This document shows, piece after piece, positions 7,774 through 16,095 of a stretch of 60,231 nt of DNA; within the stretch, counting starts at the first letter, position 1; the number at the start of each line of letters is the position of its first letter. The position numbers and the translations under genes are program-made. Below the pieces are notes generated by a model. It had not been told where the DNA came from, ran no database searches, and was given only the letters and a program-made list of their open reading frames with translations. This DNA comes from T3Sed10-213 sp012519365 (GTDB lineage: Bacteria; Planctomycetota; Phycisphaerae; Sedimentisphaerales; Anaerohalosphaeraceae), in the NCBI GenBank assembly GCA_033809355.1, contig JAPXLV010000008.1, positions 1 to 60,231 on the forward strand. Reading direction: 5' to 3'.

Positions 7774-10020
7774 ATGCGCTTGGTCTTGACGCTGATTTTA
7801 GTTGGGATAATGGTTTTGCCGCAGAGTTCTTTTGCGGCCGATCAAAGCATTCCTGTTTCAGCATCGGTACCGGTTGTGGATGAAGGTTCAGCCCGCCAGT
7901 TGCGTATTTATCGTGAGGCCCTGCTTCAAGGCAGCAGCGATGAGGTTCGTGTGGATGCGGCGGTGGGGTTGCTTTTGAATCAGGATGCGACGGGTCGGGA
8001 TGTTTTGGTTTCCGCGTTGCGGATGTCCGATAATCCTTCTGCGGTAAAAGCGGTGTGTCGGGCTTTGATTAAGACTCGTGTGGCCGGTACCAGTATCGGG
8101 TCGCGCGAGATGTTTTTAGAGCCGTTGCTGGAGATACTGGGGGCAGCGGATATCGAGACGGCACGACTGGCGGCTGAGGGCCTTTTGGTGTTTAATTTTG
8201 ATTCGTTGAGTGCACATTTTCATTCCCTGCTGAATGATGCGACCTTGGACAAGCGCGTGCGTCAAAATGTGATTTATGCCCTCCAGATACGCCCCGAACC
8301 GGCGGCATTAAGAGAATTGATCAAACTCTTGGACGCGTCGGACCCTGATGTGGTCCGGGCGGCTGAGACGGCGTTGCAAGAGTCGTTTGGTCTTCCGGTC
8401 GGGACGAGTCGGCAGGTTTGGAAGCAGATTTTGGATGAATTGCGGCAGAAAAGCCCCAGTGAGATTCAGCGGGAACGTCTGCTGCGTCAGGAAATGCGGC
8501 TGCGTGAGATGCAGGCCGAACGCGATCTTTGGCAGAAGTTGTATTTGGGGGCACTGGACAAGCAGTATGAGACCGCCGATGAAGCGACGCGAATGACGAT
8601 GATTCTGAATCGACTGGGTTCGGAGTTGCCTGCAATTCGGGTCTGGGCGCTGGACAAAATCGATCGTTATCCTACGGACGGGCAAGGTACGATGCGCGAA
8701 AAGTTGCTGGCGCTGCTGTCTGATGAGTCGCGACTGGTTCGACTCAAGACCGCACGGGTCTTGAACAATATGAGCGCATTGAACCCGGCTGAAAAGTTAC
8801 TGGAAAGGTTCCGTCTGGAAGAGGACCCCGAAGTGGCGCTGGCAATGTTCGAGGCGTTGGGCGAGGCGTGTTTTTTTGCGTTTTCGCCCGGTTCGAAGAT
8901 CGTGCTGCCGGCAGAGATTAAGGATCAAACGTTGCAAATCGCTGAAACCTACCTGAATTCAGATGATATTGAGACATCCAAGAAAGGTGCCGAGATTATT
9001 CGCAAGTTGCTGGAACTGAACGGCCTGCCGCAGAACAAATCACCGCATTATCTGGAGGCGTTGGCCAAACGCTATGAACTGTCGGTGCAGCGCAATTCGG
9101 CACTTCGCAGTGAACTGCTGGGGATGATGGCGCGGCTGTGTCAAAGTACTGCCCAGCGTGAACGCGCGGCCGGTTTGTATAAGCCGTATTTTGTGGAGGC
9201 AATTGGCATTGAAGATAATCCTGCTGTGCGACTGGCGGCGGCAAGGGGGTTGTCGAATCTGGACAAGGCCGAGGCCCTGAGGCTGTTTAAGCAGTATAAC
9301 GTTGTGCAAACAGGCAGTCCGGCGGTTTTGGAGATTGTGATTGATGCGGCCGGGGCGGCGGGTTTGCCGAAGGATCTGGAATGGCTGGTTGGGTTTTTGG
9401 CTTCAAACGGGCATTCGGAGTCTTCTGCCCAGGCATTTCGGGCGATTTGTCAGCGCTGCGATGCGGTCGTTTGTTCCGAATGGGCAAATAAGTTGGCCGA
9501 AAGCGGGCTTAAGAATGGTCTTATGCGGGATTTATTGGAGCTTGCCGAACAAAAGGCCATGGTTGAAAAAAACGAACTATTGCTGGCGGATGTGCGTATC
9601 CGTCTGATTGAGTATTTTGTGCAACAACAAAAGCCTGATTTGCTGGCCGCGTTTGTGCAACGGCTCAAAACCAATGGCGGCAATCTGGCGTTTCCGGATG
9701 CGATTACCGGTCGTGCGGTTGATACGTTGATGATGGGTGGTTTTTTTGACGCGGCCTGCGATCTTGTTCGGGTTCGGCTGGAGCGGGGCAGTTTGCAGAA
9801 AGATTCTGCTGTGGTAGTTAAGTTGGATAGTTTTTTTGAGTCGGAATTGGCGACCCCCGAGGCAAAAAAAAGCCTTTTTGAAAAATTATCGGCATTAAAG
9901 AGCAATAATAATGATATTGTGTTTTGGGCATCAAAGGTCGATTTTTGGAGCAAACAAATCGCGGCTCAACCGACACCCGTGAGTGTCTTAGATGCCCCAG
10001 CAGTGCAAGAAGTGCCGTAA
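7774..10020 (+). CDS. Secreted HEAT-repeat protein
   Basis: About 748 residues from the ATG at 7774, which opens a standard signal peptide with cleavage after SSFAA. The mature protein is an alpha-solenoid: repeated units of the type AVKAVCRALIK, DVVRAAETALQ and RLVRLKTARVLNN recur along the first 450 residues, the HEAT or PBS-lyase-type pattern, usually a protein-interaction scaffold. The C-terminal 300 residues remain helical but more diverged. No catalytic motif was seen. A TTG at 7762 is in frame but adds nothing useful. Exported HEAT-repeat proteins are frequent in planctomycetes; partners cannot be inferred from the neighbours. Confidence 0.75.
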   Translation: MRLVLTLILVGIMVLPQSSFAADQSIPVSASVPVVDEGSARQLRIYREALLQGSSDEVRVDAAVGLLLNQDATGRDVLVSALRMSDNPSAVKAVCRALIKTRVAGTSIGSREMFLEPLLEILGAADIETARLAAEGLLVFNFDSLSAHFHSLLNDATLDKRVRQNVIYALQIRPEPAALRELIKLLDASDPDVVRAAETALQESFGLPVGTSRQVWKQILDELRQKSPSEIQRERLLRQEMRLREMQAERDLWQKLYLGALDKQYETADEATRMTMILNRLGSELPAIRVWALDKIDRYPTDGQGTMREKLLALLSDESRLVRLKTARVLNNMSALNPAEKLLERFRLEEDPEVALAMFEALGEACFFAFSPGSKIVLPAEIKDQTLQIAETYLNSDDIETSKKGAEIIRKLLELNGLPQNKSPHYLEALAKRYELSVQRNSALRSELLGMMARLCQSTAQRERAAGLYKPYFVEAIGIEDNPAVRLAAARGLSNLDKAEALRLFKQYNVVQTGSPAVLEIVIDAAGAAGLPKDLEWLVGFLASNGHSESSAQAFRAICQRCDAVVCSEWANKLAESGLKNGLMRDLLELAEQKAMVEKNELLLADVRIRLIEYFVQQQKPDLLAAFVQRLKTNGGNLAFPDAITGRAVDTLMMGGFFDAACDLVRVRLERGSLQKDSAVVVKLDSFFESELATPEAKKSLFEKLSALKSNNNDIVFWASKVDFWSKQIAAQPTPVSVLDAPAVQEVP

Positions 10021-10077
10021 GGGTCGGGTAAGACCGAGCAATTTTTTATTTTTTTTGGGAAAATCACATTTTTCTGT

Positions 10078-10106
10078 TTGATTTTCAGCCCCTGCGTTTA
10101 TATACT
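10078..10106 (+). promoter_or_regulatory. Sigma70-type promoter for tRNA-Thr and tuf
   Basis: TTGATT (10078-10083) and TATACT (10101-10106) are separated by exactly 17 bases. Transcription would start near 10113, about 135 bases before tRNA-Thr, and read into tuf. It is the only good promoter found between the HEAT-repeat gene and tuf. Confidence 0.7.
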
Positions 10107-10153
10107 CTCCGTTTTGCGATGGCCTTGAGACGAAGAATCCCTCTTTTGAGTCT

Positions 10154-10184
10154 GTTTGACAGGATGGTCGGCGGCGTGTCAAAC
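10154..10184. repeat. Perfect 8-base inverted repeat in the tuf leader
   Basis: GTTTGACA (10154-10161) and TGTCAAAC (10177-10184) are exact inverted copies with 15 bases between them. It lies in the predicted leader of the tRNA-Thr/tuf transcript, so it could be an RNA hairpin or a protein-binding site. The function is unknown. Confidence 0.5.
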
Positions 10185-10248
10185 GTCTGAGAGCAGGGGC
10201 GGATCGGCGTGGGTTAAAAAAACTTAAGTTGTTTATTTAGAAACAGTT

Positions 10249-10321
<73 letters not shown>

Positions 10322-10471
10322 CGGTAATTCAATAGACCGGCGGAAATTGCAGGGCAAGTCGCCCGGCAAGGGTCGGTATCTCTTTACATAAACAGGAAAC
10401 GAACAAAAAGTCAATAAATCTGGAAACTTAGCAGATCAGAGGAATCAACCGAATATCAGGAGATTGTAAAA

Positions 10472-11686
10472 ATGGCTAAGGGTGTATTTCAACGTACAAA
10501 ACCACACATAAACATTGGGACGATTGGTCACATTGACCATGGTAAGACGACGTTGACCGCGGCGATTACAATGCGTATGGCGGCCAAGTACGGCGGCGGT
10601 AATATCCGCAAATATGATGAAATTGACAATGCGCCGGAAGAAAAAGAACGTGGTATTACCATCAATACCTCTCACGTGGAATATGAGACTGCCAATCGGC
10701 ACTATGCCCACGTGGACTGTCCCGGTCACGCGGACTATATTAAGAATATGATCACCGGTGCCGCCCAGATGGATGGTGCGATTTTGGTGGTGGCGGCCAG
10801 TGACGGCCCGATGCCCCAGACGCGTGAGCACATCCTGCTGGCGCGTCAGGTTAACGTGCCGCGGATTGTGGTGTTTCTGAACAAAACCGACCAGGTGGAC
10901 GATCCGGAACTGATCGACCTGGTGGAAATGGAACTGCGCGAATTGCTGAGCAAGTACGAATTCCCGGGCGATGAGATTCCGATTATTCGCGGCTCGGCCC
11001 TGAAGGCGATGGAGAGTGAAGGCAAAGACGACGAGGCCTGCAAGTGCATTGATGAGTTGATGGATGCGGTGGATGCGTATATTCCGGTTCCGGAGCGTGC
11101 GGTAGACCAGTCGTTCCTGATGCCGGTCGAAGACGTGTTCAGCATTAAAGGTCGTGGCACGGTCGGTACCGGTCGTATCGAACGCGGCGTTATTAAGGTC
11201 GGCGATGAAGTCGAAATTGTCGGGCTGTCCAAGGAAATTCGCAAGACGACCTGTACAGGCGTTGAGATGTTCAACAAGACCCTGGATCAGGGTCAGGCCG
11301 GTGATAACGTGGGGCTGCTGCTTCGCGGTGTTGAAAAGAAAGAGCTGGAACGCGGCCAGGTGATTGCCAAGCCCGGTTCGATTACGCCGCATACCAAGTT
11401 CCACGCTGAGGTGTACGTGCTGACCAAGGATGAAGGCGGACGTCATACGCCGTTCTTCCCGGGGTATCGTCCGCAGTTCTTCTTCCGGACGACGGACGTC
11501 ACGGGCGCGATTACCGAGATTCGCAGCCGTGAGGGCAAGGCCGTTGAGATGTGCATGCCCGGCGACAACATCGAAATGCTGGCGGAAATTATTTCCCCGA
11601 TCGCGATGGAAGAAGGTCTTCGTTTTGCGATTCGTGAGGGCGGCCGAACGGTCGGTGCCGGTGTTGTGACGAAGATTATTGAATAA
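10472..11686 (+). CDS. tuf: Translation elongation factor Tu
   Basis: EF-Tu, 404 residues, slightly longer than the usual 394-400. It delivers aminoacyl-tRNA to the ribosome as a GTP complex. G-domain motifs are intact: GHIDHGKT (19-26, P-loop), RGITI in switch I (60-64), DCPGH (82-86), NKTD (137-140) and the SALKAM element. Domains II and III follow in normal order, ending in VGAGVVTKIIE. CAGGAGATTG stands about 10 bases before the ATG. The gene lies between tRNA-Thr and rpmG. It is the only tuf in the window; none is found after fusA. A strong stem-loop follows (11701-11738). Confidence 0.98.
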   Translation: MAKGVFQRTKPHINIGTIGHIDHGKTTLTAAITMRMAAKYGGGNIRKYDEIDNAPEEKERGITINTSHVEYETANRHYAHVDCPGHADYIKNMITGAAQMDGAILVVAASDGPMPQTREHILLARQVNVPRIVVFLNKTDQVDDPELIDLVEMELRELLSKYEFPGDEIPIIRGSALKAMESEGKDDEACKCIDELMDAVDAYIPVPERAVDQSFLMPVEDVFSIKGRGTVGTGRIERGVIKVGDEVEIVGLSKEIRKTTCTGVEMFNKTLDQGQAGDNVGLLLRGVEKKELERGQVIAKPGSITPHTKFHAEVYVLTKDEGGRHTPFFPGYRPQFFFRTTDVTGAITEIRSREGKAVEMCMPGDNIEMLAEIISPIAMEEGLRFAIREGGRTVGAGVVTKIIE

Positions 11687-11700
11687 GGATTTGCGAACTC

Positions 11701-11738
11701 AGACGGCGCCGCACGGGCTTTGGTGCGGCGCGTCTTTT
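11701..11738 (+). terminator. Stem-loop terminator or attenuator after tuf
   Basis: AGAC-G-GCGCCGCAC (11701-11714) pairs with GTGCGGCGC-GTCT (11723-11735), leaving one bulged G and an eight-base loop, and is followed by a short T run (to 11738). The stem is strong but the T-tract is brief, so partial termination between tuf and rpmG is most likely. This would let EF-Tu be made in excess over downstream products. Confidence 0.6.
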
Positions 11739-11797
11739 AACCTTTCCGCGGTGTTATGGGCGGAGAGGTTGTCGTGTTTAGAGAGGAACAGCAGCAT

Positions 11798-11965
11798 ATG
11801 GCCAAGGCGCAAAAAACCGAATGGGTGTGGCTTGAGTGCAAAGAGTGCGGCGATCGGAATTATCGTACGCCCGTCAATGTGCAGGGCGGCGTGCCGAAGA
11901 TTGAATTGAAGAAGTTCTGCAAGCGCGAGCGTAAACATACGGTTCACAAGATCCGTCGTAAATAA
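11798..11965 (+). CDS. rpmG: Ribosomal protein L33
   Basis: A 55-residue L33 of the large ribosomal subunit. WLECKECGDRNY carries the first Cys pair (14 and 17), but the second zinc pair is incomplete: Cys41 is present and the partner position holds Glu44 in CKRE. This is an intermediate between the zinc-binding and zinc-free forms. The ATG at 11798 is preferred over an in-frame ATG at 11756, because AGAGGAAC lies upstream of it and the product then has the family length. The order tuf-rpmG-tRNA-Trp-secE-nusG is conserved. Confidence 0.95.
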   Translation: MAKAQKTEWVWLECKECGDRNYRTPVNVQGGVPKIELKKFCKRERKHTVHKIRRK

Positions 11966-11972
11966 AGCACAC

Positions 11973-12045
<73 letters not shown>

Positions 12046-12111
12046 GTTTCACTGACGGGATAAGGGATCCAAACGGTGAGAACACCCTTAATTATTGAGG
12101 CGGCATAGACT

Positions 12112-12501
12112 ATGAATCTTAAGATCTACAAACGCGGACAAGGCAAAAATACGCGTCTGGGTACCGGGCTTGCGTGCTTTGCGATTGCGGCTTATGGGTG
12201 CGTGGTGCTTCATCGGAATCTTCAGGCTGTCACTGAAAATGTCTGGATTGAGACGCTGGTGCCGGCGGGTGTGTGTGTGGTGTTTGCTGCACTGATCTGG
12301 TGGTTGAGTAATCATCCGACAGTGGCGGATTTTTTGATTGCCGCCGAGAGTGAAATCAAGAAGGTCAGCTGGTCCACGCGTAAGGAAATTGTCAACTCGA
12401 CGATTGTAGTGATTGTTGTGGTGGCGGTGATGTCGGCGGGCATCGGTCTGTGGGATATATTGCTGGGGTTTTTTTTCAGTTCTATTATTGGTCTTTATTA
12501 A
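12112..12501 (+). CDS. secE: Preprotein translocase subunit SecE
   Basis: A 129-residue membrane protein, the small clamp subunit of the SecYEG channel. Three hydrophobic segments are visible (about 17-34, 46-65 and 97-114). The amphipathic signature EIKKVSWSTRKEIVNST (81-97) just before the last segment is diagnostic of SecE. The three-segment form matches enterobacterial SecE rather than the single-segment form of Gram-positives. The stop lies 32 bases before nusG, the standard secE-nusG pair. Confidence 0.95.
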   Translation: MNLKIYKRGQGKNTRLGTGLACFAIAAYGCVVLHRNLQAVTENVWIETLVPAGVCVVFAALIWWLSNHPTVADFLIAAESEIKKVSWSTRKEIVNSTIVVIVVVAVMSAGIGLWDILLGFFFSSIIGLY

Positions 12502-12533
12502 CAGCAGCGAGCCTGGTCGAGGATACAGCGTTC

Positions 12534-13079
12534 ATGGCAATGCAATGGTTTGTATTACGAGTCGCTTCGAATAAGGAAGAGCAAGTGCGCGACGCACTGG
12601 CGCGGAAGATGCAGATTGAGGGGGTCAAAAGCGTCGGCCGGATTCTGGTCCCAAGCGAGCAGGTCAAGCGGATTCGCGGCGGCAAGCAGCGGGTTCATAA
12701 GCGCAAACTGTATCCTGGCTATGTATTTATGGAGATGGAACTGCAAGAGGACGGTCGCGTCCCGGAGGATGCGTGGTATGTGATTAAAGATACCATGGGG
12801 GTGGGCGATTTTATCGGGACCGAAGGGATTCCGACACCGATGCGCGATACGGATGTGGCCCGGATGCTCAAAGAAGTCGAAAAGCCCGAAGATACGCCGA
12901 ATATCAAAGTGGAGTTTCAAAAGGGTGATTTGGTCAAGATTCGGGAAGGGGCGTTTGAGAATTTTGAAGGGACAGTGGATTATATTGACGCTGAGCGCGG
13001 CGTGGTGCGTGTGATTGTGACTATATTTGGCCGCAGTACGCCGCTGGATATTGAATACTGGCAGATTGAAAAAGTATAG
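12534..13079 (+). CDS. nusG: Transcription termination/antitermination factor NusG
   Basis: A 181-residue NusG. The NGN domain starts at MQWFVLRVASNKEEQVRDAL, and the KOW domain near the C-terminus has GDLVKIREGAFENFEGTV. NusG binds the clamp of RNA polymerase and connects it to Rho or to ribosomal protein S10, whose gene rpsJ is downstream in this cluster. The ATG at 12534 gives the family length; a frame extension to 12450 would overlap secE and is rejected. GAGG stands about 10 bases upstream. Confidence 0.96.
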   Translation: MAMQWFVLRVASNKEEQVRDALARKMQIEGVKSVGRILVPSEQVKRIRGGKQRVHKRKLYPGYVFMEMELQEDGRVPEDAWYVIKDTMGVGDFIGTEGIPTPMRDTDVARMLKEVEKPEDTPNIKVEFQKGDLVKIREGAFENFEGTVDYIDAERGVVRVIVTIFGRSTPLDIEYWQIEKV

Positions 13080-13175
13080 GGCCTCTTTGCGGGGCGATTG
13101 GTTTCGTGCGGTCCTATGAAGACGAGCGAACGCTCGATATAAGAAAGATAGATCACTCTTTTCGGGATATGATCA

Positions 13176-13601
13176 ATGGCGAAAGAAGTAAAAGCAGTTA
13201 TTAAACTTCAGGCTCCGGGCGGCAAGGCGACCCCTGCGCCTCCGATTGGTCCGGCGCTGGGTCAGCATGGTGTCAATATCGGTCAGTTTGTTTCGCAGTT
13301 CAATGAACGCACGCGGGATGCCGACGGGATGACGATGCCGGTGGTGATTACCGTCTATGCGGATCGGTCGTTTGATTTTGTCGTCAAAAGTCCGCCAGCG
13401 GGGGTGTTGCTGAAAAAAGAGGCCAATGTGGCCAAAGGCAGCGGCGTGCCGAACAAGGAAAAGGTGGGCAAGGTGACCAAAGCGCAGATTCGCAAGATCG
13501 CGGAAATCAAACTTAACGATTTGAATGCCTTTGAACTTGAAAAGGCCGACCGGATCATCGAAGGCACCGCCCGCAGTATGGGCATTGAAGTGGCAGGTTA
13601 A
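13176..13601 (+). CDS. rplK: Ribosomal protein L11
   Basis: A 141-residue L11 of the GTPase-associated centre, the usual length. The proline-rich N-terminal domain reads PGGKATPAPPIGPALGQHG, and the rRNA-binding C-terminal domain has KAQIRKIAEIK and GTARSMGIEV. The spacer to nusG contains the tight hairpin CGAGCG-AA-CGCTCG near 13125, upstream of the start. In other bacteria the L1 protein represses L11-L1 translation at a site near the rplK start, which may apply here. Confidence 0.97.
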   Translation: MAKEVKAVIKLQAPGGKATPAPPIGPALGQHGVNIGQFVSQFNERTRDADGMTMPVVITVYADRSFDFVVKSPPAGVLLKKEANVAKGSGVPNKEKVGKVTKAQIRKIAEIKLNDLNAFELEKADRIIEGTARSMGIEVAG

Positions 13602-13748
13602 AGGCCGCATCTAAAAGCCAAAGCCTCTTTGGGCGATTCGTCAGCCGAAGATGGGGCTGAGGACGTTGTGAAAAAATGTTCCGAAGTGGAACCTGCAAAC
13701 CACGGCAGCGACAGTGGGAGCGAAACACTCTTTTTCGCGGAGACTATT

Positions 13749-14435
13749 ATGCGATATCGAAGCAAGCGGTATAAGGCCGACGCCCAGAAAGCGGTGAAAG
13801 AGCCGCTGAATCTGGATGAAGCCATCAAGAAGTTGAAAACATTTGCCAGCACTAAGTTCGATCAAACGGTTGAGTGTGTGATGCAGTTGGGCATTGACCC
13901 CAAGCAGGCCGACCAGATGGTCCGCGGGGCGGTCAGTCTGCCGCACGGTATCGGTAAGGCCCGTCGGGTGATTGCGTTTTGCGATGATTCGGAGGTTGAG
14001 GCGGCCAGGAACGCCGGTGCCATTGAGGCCGGCTGTGATGAGCTGATCAAGAAAGTGTCCGACGGGTGGCTGGATTTTGATGTGGCAATTGCCTCGCCGA
14101 AAGTAATGGGCAAGGTTGGCAAGCTCGGTCGAATACTTGGCCCTCAGGGCAAGATGCCTTCACCGAAAAACGGTACAGTGACCAATGATGTGGTAACGGC
14201 GGTCAAGGAGTTCTCGGCCGGCAAGGTCGAATATCGCAATGATGCCGGCGGCAATGTGCATGCGGTGGTCGGGAAGCTGAGTTTTGACAATGAAAAACTC
14301 AAAGAGAATGTCCTGGCGTTTATCGACCACATTAAACGCAACAAGCCTGTCGGCGCAAAAGGGACGTTTTTGAAAAAGATTTTTCTCACCGCAACGATGA
14401 GCCCGTCGGTGCAGGTGGATCTGGGCAGTGTATAA
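13749..14435 (+). CDS. rplA: Ribosomal protein L1
   Basis: A 228-residue L1, the normal length. MRYRSKRYK begins the protein and GPQGKMPSPKNGTV is the conserved L1 loop that contacts 23S rRNA and its own mRNA. The frame is open back to 13629, but those codons lack L1 similarity, and the ATG at 13749 matches the family start. A 147-base spacer separates it from rplK, long for this gene pair. Confidence 0.96.
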   Translation: MRYRSKRYKADAQKAVKEPLNLDEAIKKLKTFASTKFDQTVECVMQLGIDPKQADQMVRGAVSLPHGIGKARRVIAFCDDSEVEAARNAGAIEAGCDELIKKVSDGWLDFDVAIASPKVMGKVGKLGRILGPQGKMPSPKNGTVTNDVVTAVKEFSAGKVEYRNDAGGNVHAVVGKLSFDNEKLKENVLAFIDHIKRNKPVGAKGTFLKKIFLTATMSPSVQVDLGSV

Positions 14436-14546
14436 GAACGGATAAGACACGCGAAAACAGGCATAAAGATAACACAGCGCAGACAGCGTTGCCGGAAAAT
14501 CACGGTCTGAGGCGCGAATTCCAAACCGAATCATTGAGGTGTGCAT

Positions 14547-15080
14547 ATGAGTCATTTTGTAAAAGAGCTGATTCAAAACGAATACAGTAAGCGATTTGCC
14601 GGGATGACGGAGTTTGTGGTGATCTCCACGCTGGGCATCAACGGCAATGATAATAATTTGATGCGCGGCGAGTTGAAGAAAAAGGGAATCCACGCGGCCG
14701 TGGTACGGAACACTTTGATGCGGCGTGCGTTGGAAAAAATGGGCATGGCCAATGCGGCGTCGTTGTTTGCCAGCGGCCAATGCACCGTGGTGTACGGCGG
14801 CGACGGGGCCGGCAGCGTGGCCAAAGAAGTGGTCGATTGGGCCAAAAAGCTCAAGGCGATCCAGCTGAAGGGGGCATATGTTGAAGGTACGGTGATGCAA
14901 GGCGAGGCGGGCGTCAAGGCGCTGGCCGCGATGCCGACACGTGCCGAACTGCAGGGCAAGGTGGTACAGATTGCCTTGTCGCCGGGCAGCAACGTGGTCG
15001 GCGCGATTTTGGGTGGCGGCAGCACAATTGCCGGCTGTCTGAAGAGCTTGATCGAAAAACGCGAAAAAGAGGCCGCGTAG
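14547..15080 (+). CDS. rplJ: Ribosomal protein L10
   Basis: A 177-residue L10, which anchors L7/L12 dimers to the ribosome stalk. MSHFVKELIQNEYSKRF starts the protein, VVRNTLMRRAL is the conserved rRNA-binding segment, and the long C-terminal helix ends in LIEKREKEAA. A GTG six bases upstream is in frame, but GAGGTG sits at the proper distance from the ATG at 14547. A 209-base spacer with several small hairpins separates it from rplL. Confidence 0.95.
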   Translation: MSHFVKELIQNEYSKRFAGMTEFVVISTLGINGNDNNLMRGELKKKGIHAAVVRNTLMRRALEKMGMANAASLFASGQCTVVYGGDGAGSVAKEVVDWAKKLKAIQLKGAYVEGTVMQGEAGVKALAAMPTRAELQGKVVQIALSPGSNVVGAILGGGSTIAGCLKSLIEKREKEAA

Positions 15081-15289
15081 ACAAATTGATAAGCATGGCG
15101 TTCGGTGGCGCTAGGGTAACGGTTATCCCCTGCGGCCAGATGCCATTGGGGTGCCGCTTTGGCGGTTCCGAAAACGACTAACAGGTTTTACATTGGATTA
15201 TCGGTTAGTCGCAGAGTTGCCCATGTATCGGTTAAACGGACGGCGGAGTCCGGCTACTTTGCGACGCAGCGAATACAGGAGTTTTTGAA

Positions 15290-15688
15290 ATGTCAGAACG
15301 AGAATTTGCAGCAGAAATCAAGGAACTGGGTGATAAGATTGCGGGTTTGACCCTGATTCAGGCCAAGGAACTGGCGGATTATCTGAAGGACGCTTACGGT
15401 ATTGAGCCGGCGGCAGGCGGTGCAGTCATGGTGGCCGGGCCGGCAGCCGGCGGTGAAGGCGAGCAGGCCGAAGAGAAGACCAGCTTTACGGTCATGCTCA
15501 AGAGCGTCGGCGACAAGAAAATCCAGGTGATTAAGGAAGTCCGTGCCCTGACGAATCTGGGGCTAAAGGAAGCCAAGGATTTGGTGGATGGTGCTCCGAA
15601 GCCGGTTAAGGAAAACGTCAGCAAGGAAGAAGCCGAGGCGGCCAAGAAGCAGCTCGAAGAGGTCGGCGCGACAGTGGAATTGGTGTAA
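15290..15688 (+). CDS. rplL: Ribosomal protein L7/L12
   Basis: A 132-residue L7/L12, a little longer than typical. The N-terminal dimerisation domain (1-38) is followed by a Gly/Ala/Glu hinge (39-65), then the C-terminal factor-binding domain with KTSFTVMLKSVGDKKIQVIK and GLKEAKDLVDGAPKPVK. It recruits EF-Tu and EF-G, both encoded in this window. CAGGAG precedes the ATG. Confidence 0.97.
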   Translation: MSEREFAAEIKELGDKIAGLTLIQAKELADYLKDAYGIEPAAGGAVMVAGPAAGGEGEQAEEKTSFTVMLKSVGDKKIQVIKEVRALTNLGLKEAKDLVDGAPKPVKENVSKEEAEAAKKQLEEVGATVELV

Positions 15689-15795
15689 CGGTGATGGAGG
15701 TTTTAACCGCATCGCCGGGTGTGACGATGCGGCCGGAATAACGTCGCTGAGACGATGTGATTCGAAAAAAAAGACCGATAAAATAAGCCCGAACG

Positions 15796-15821
15796 GCGGC
15801 CGGGACAAGCGTTCCGGCCGC
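15796..15821 (+). promoter_or_regulatory. Stem-loop in the rplL-rpoB spacer (possible attenuator)
   Basis: GCGGCCGGGA (15796-15805) pairs with TTCCGGCCGC (15812-15821) around a six-base loop; one pair is G-T. Only a weak T-rich run follows (GGGTCTTGATG), so this is more like a leaky attenuator or RNase III site than a full terminator. In Escherichia coli the same spacer holds an attenuator and a processing site that lower rpoBC expression relative to rplL. Confidence 0.6.
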
Positions 15822-15855
15822 TGCGGGTCTTGATGTATTTAAGGGGGGGGTATCG

Positions 15856-15903
15856 ATGAAAAAAGGACGGCTCCCAAGGGTGTGGGGCGGTTGCGGCGGC
15901 TAA
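15856..15903 (+). CDS. Possible 15-codon leader peptide before rpoB
   Basis: An ATG preceded by AAGGGGGGGG (15841-15850), which is a good ribosome-binding match five bases away, opens a reading frame reading MKKGRLPRVWGGCGG before TAA. It lies between the 15796-15821 stem-loop and rpoB. The eight-G run and GC-rich codons could also be RNA structure with no translation. This is a low-confidence call based on position and the binding site only. Confidence 0.25.
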   Translation: MKKGRLPRVWGGCGG

Positions 15904-16095
15904 ATCAGAACGCCAGGATGTAGAATATATCGACCTTTTGAGCGAAATACTTAAGCTGTTTGGGTTGATCTTTTTTAACCGGAAAGAAATCGGGCCTTTC
16001 ATTTTGCGACGCGGATCGATAACGCGGAATGAGGGTGGCCTGTTTGTGTAATTATTCAATAAATGAACGCATCAAGCATAATGGAGACTGGTCGC

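Noticed and set aside
10445..11446. 333-residue minus-strand frame across tuf
   Set aside because: Antisense shadow of EF-Tu with no recognisable domain.
13629..13748. 40-codon N-terminal extension of L1
   Set aside because: The codons before 13749 do not resemble L1 and the family start matches the ATG at 13749.
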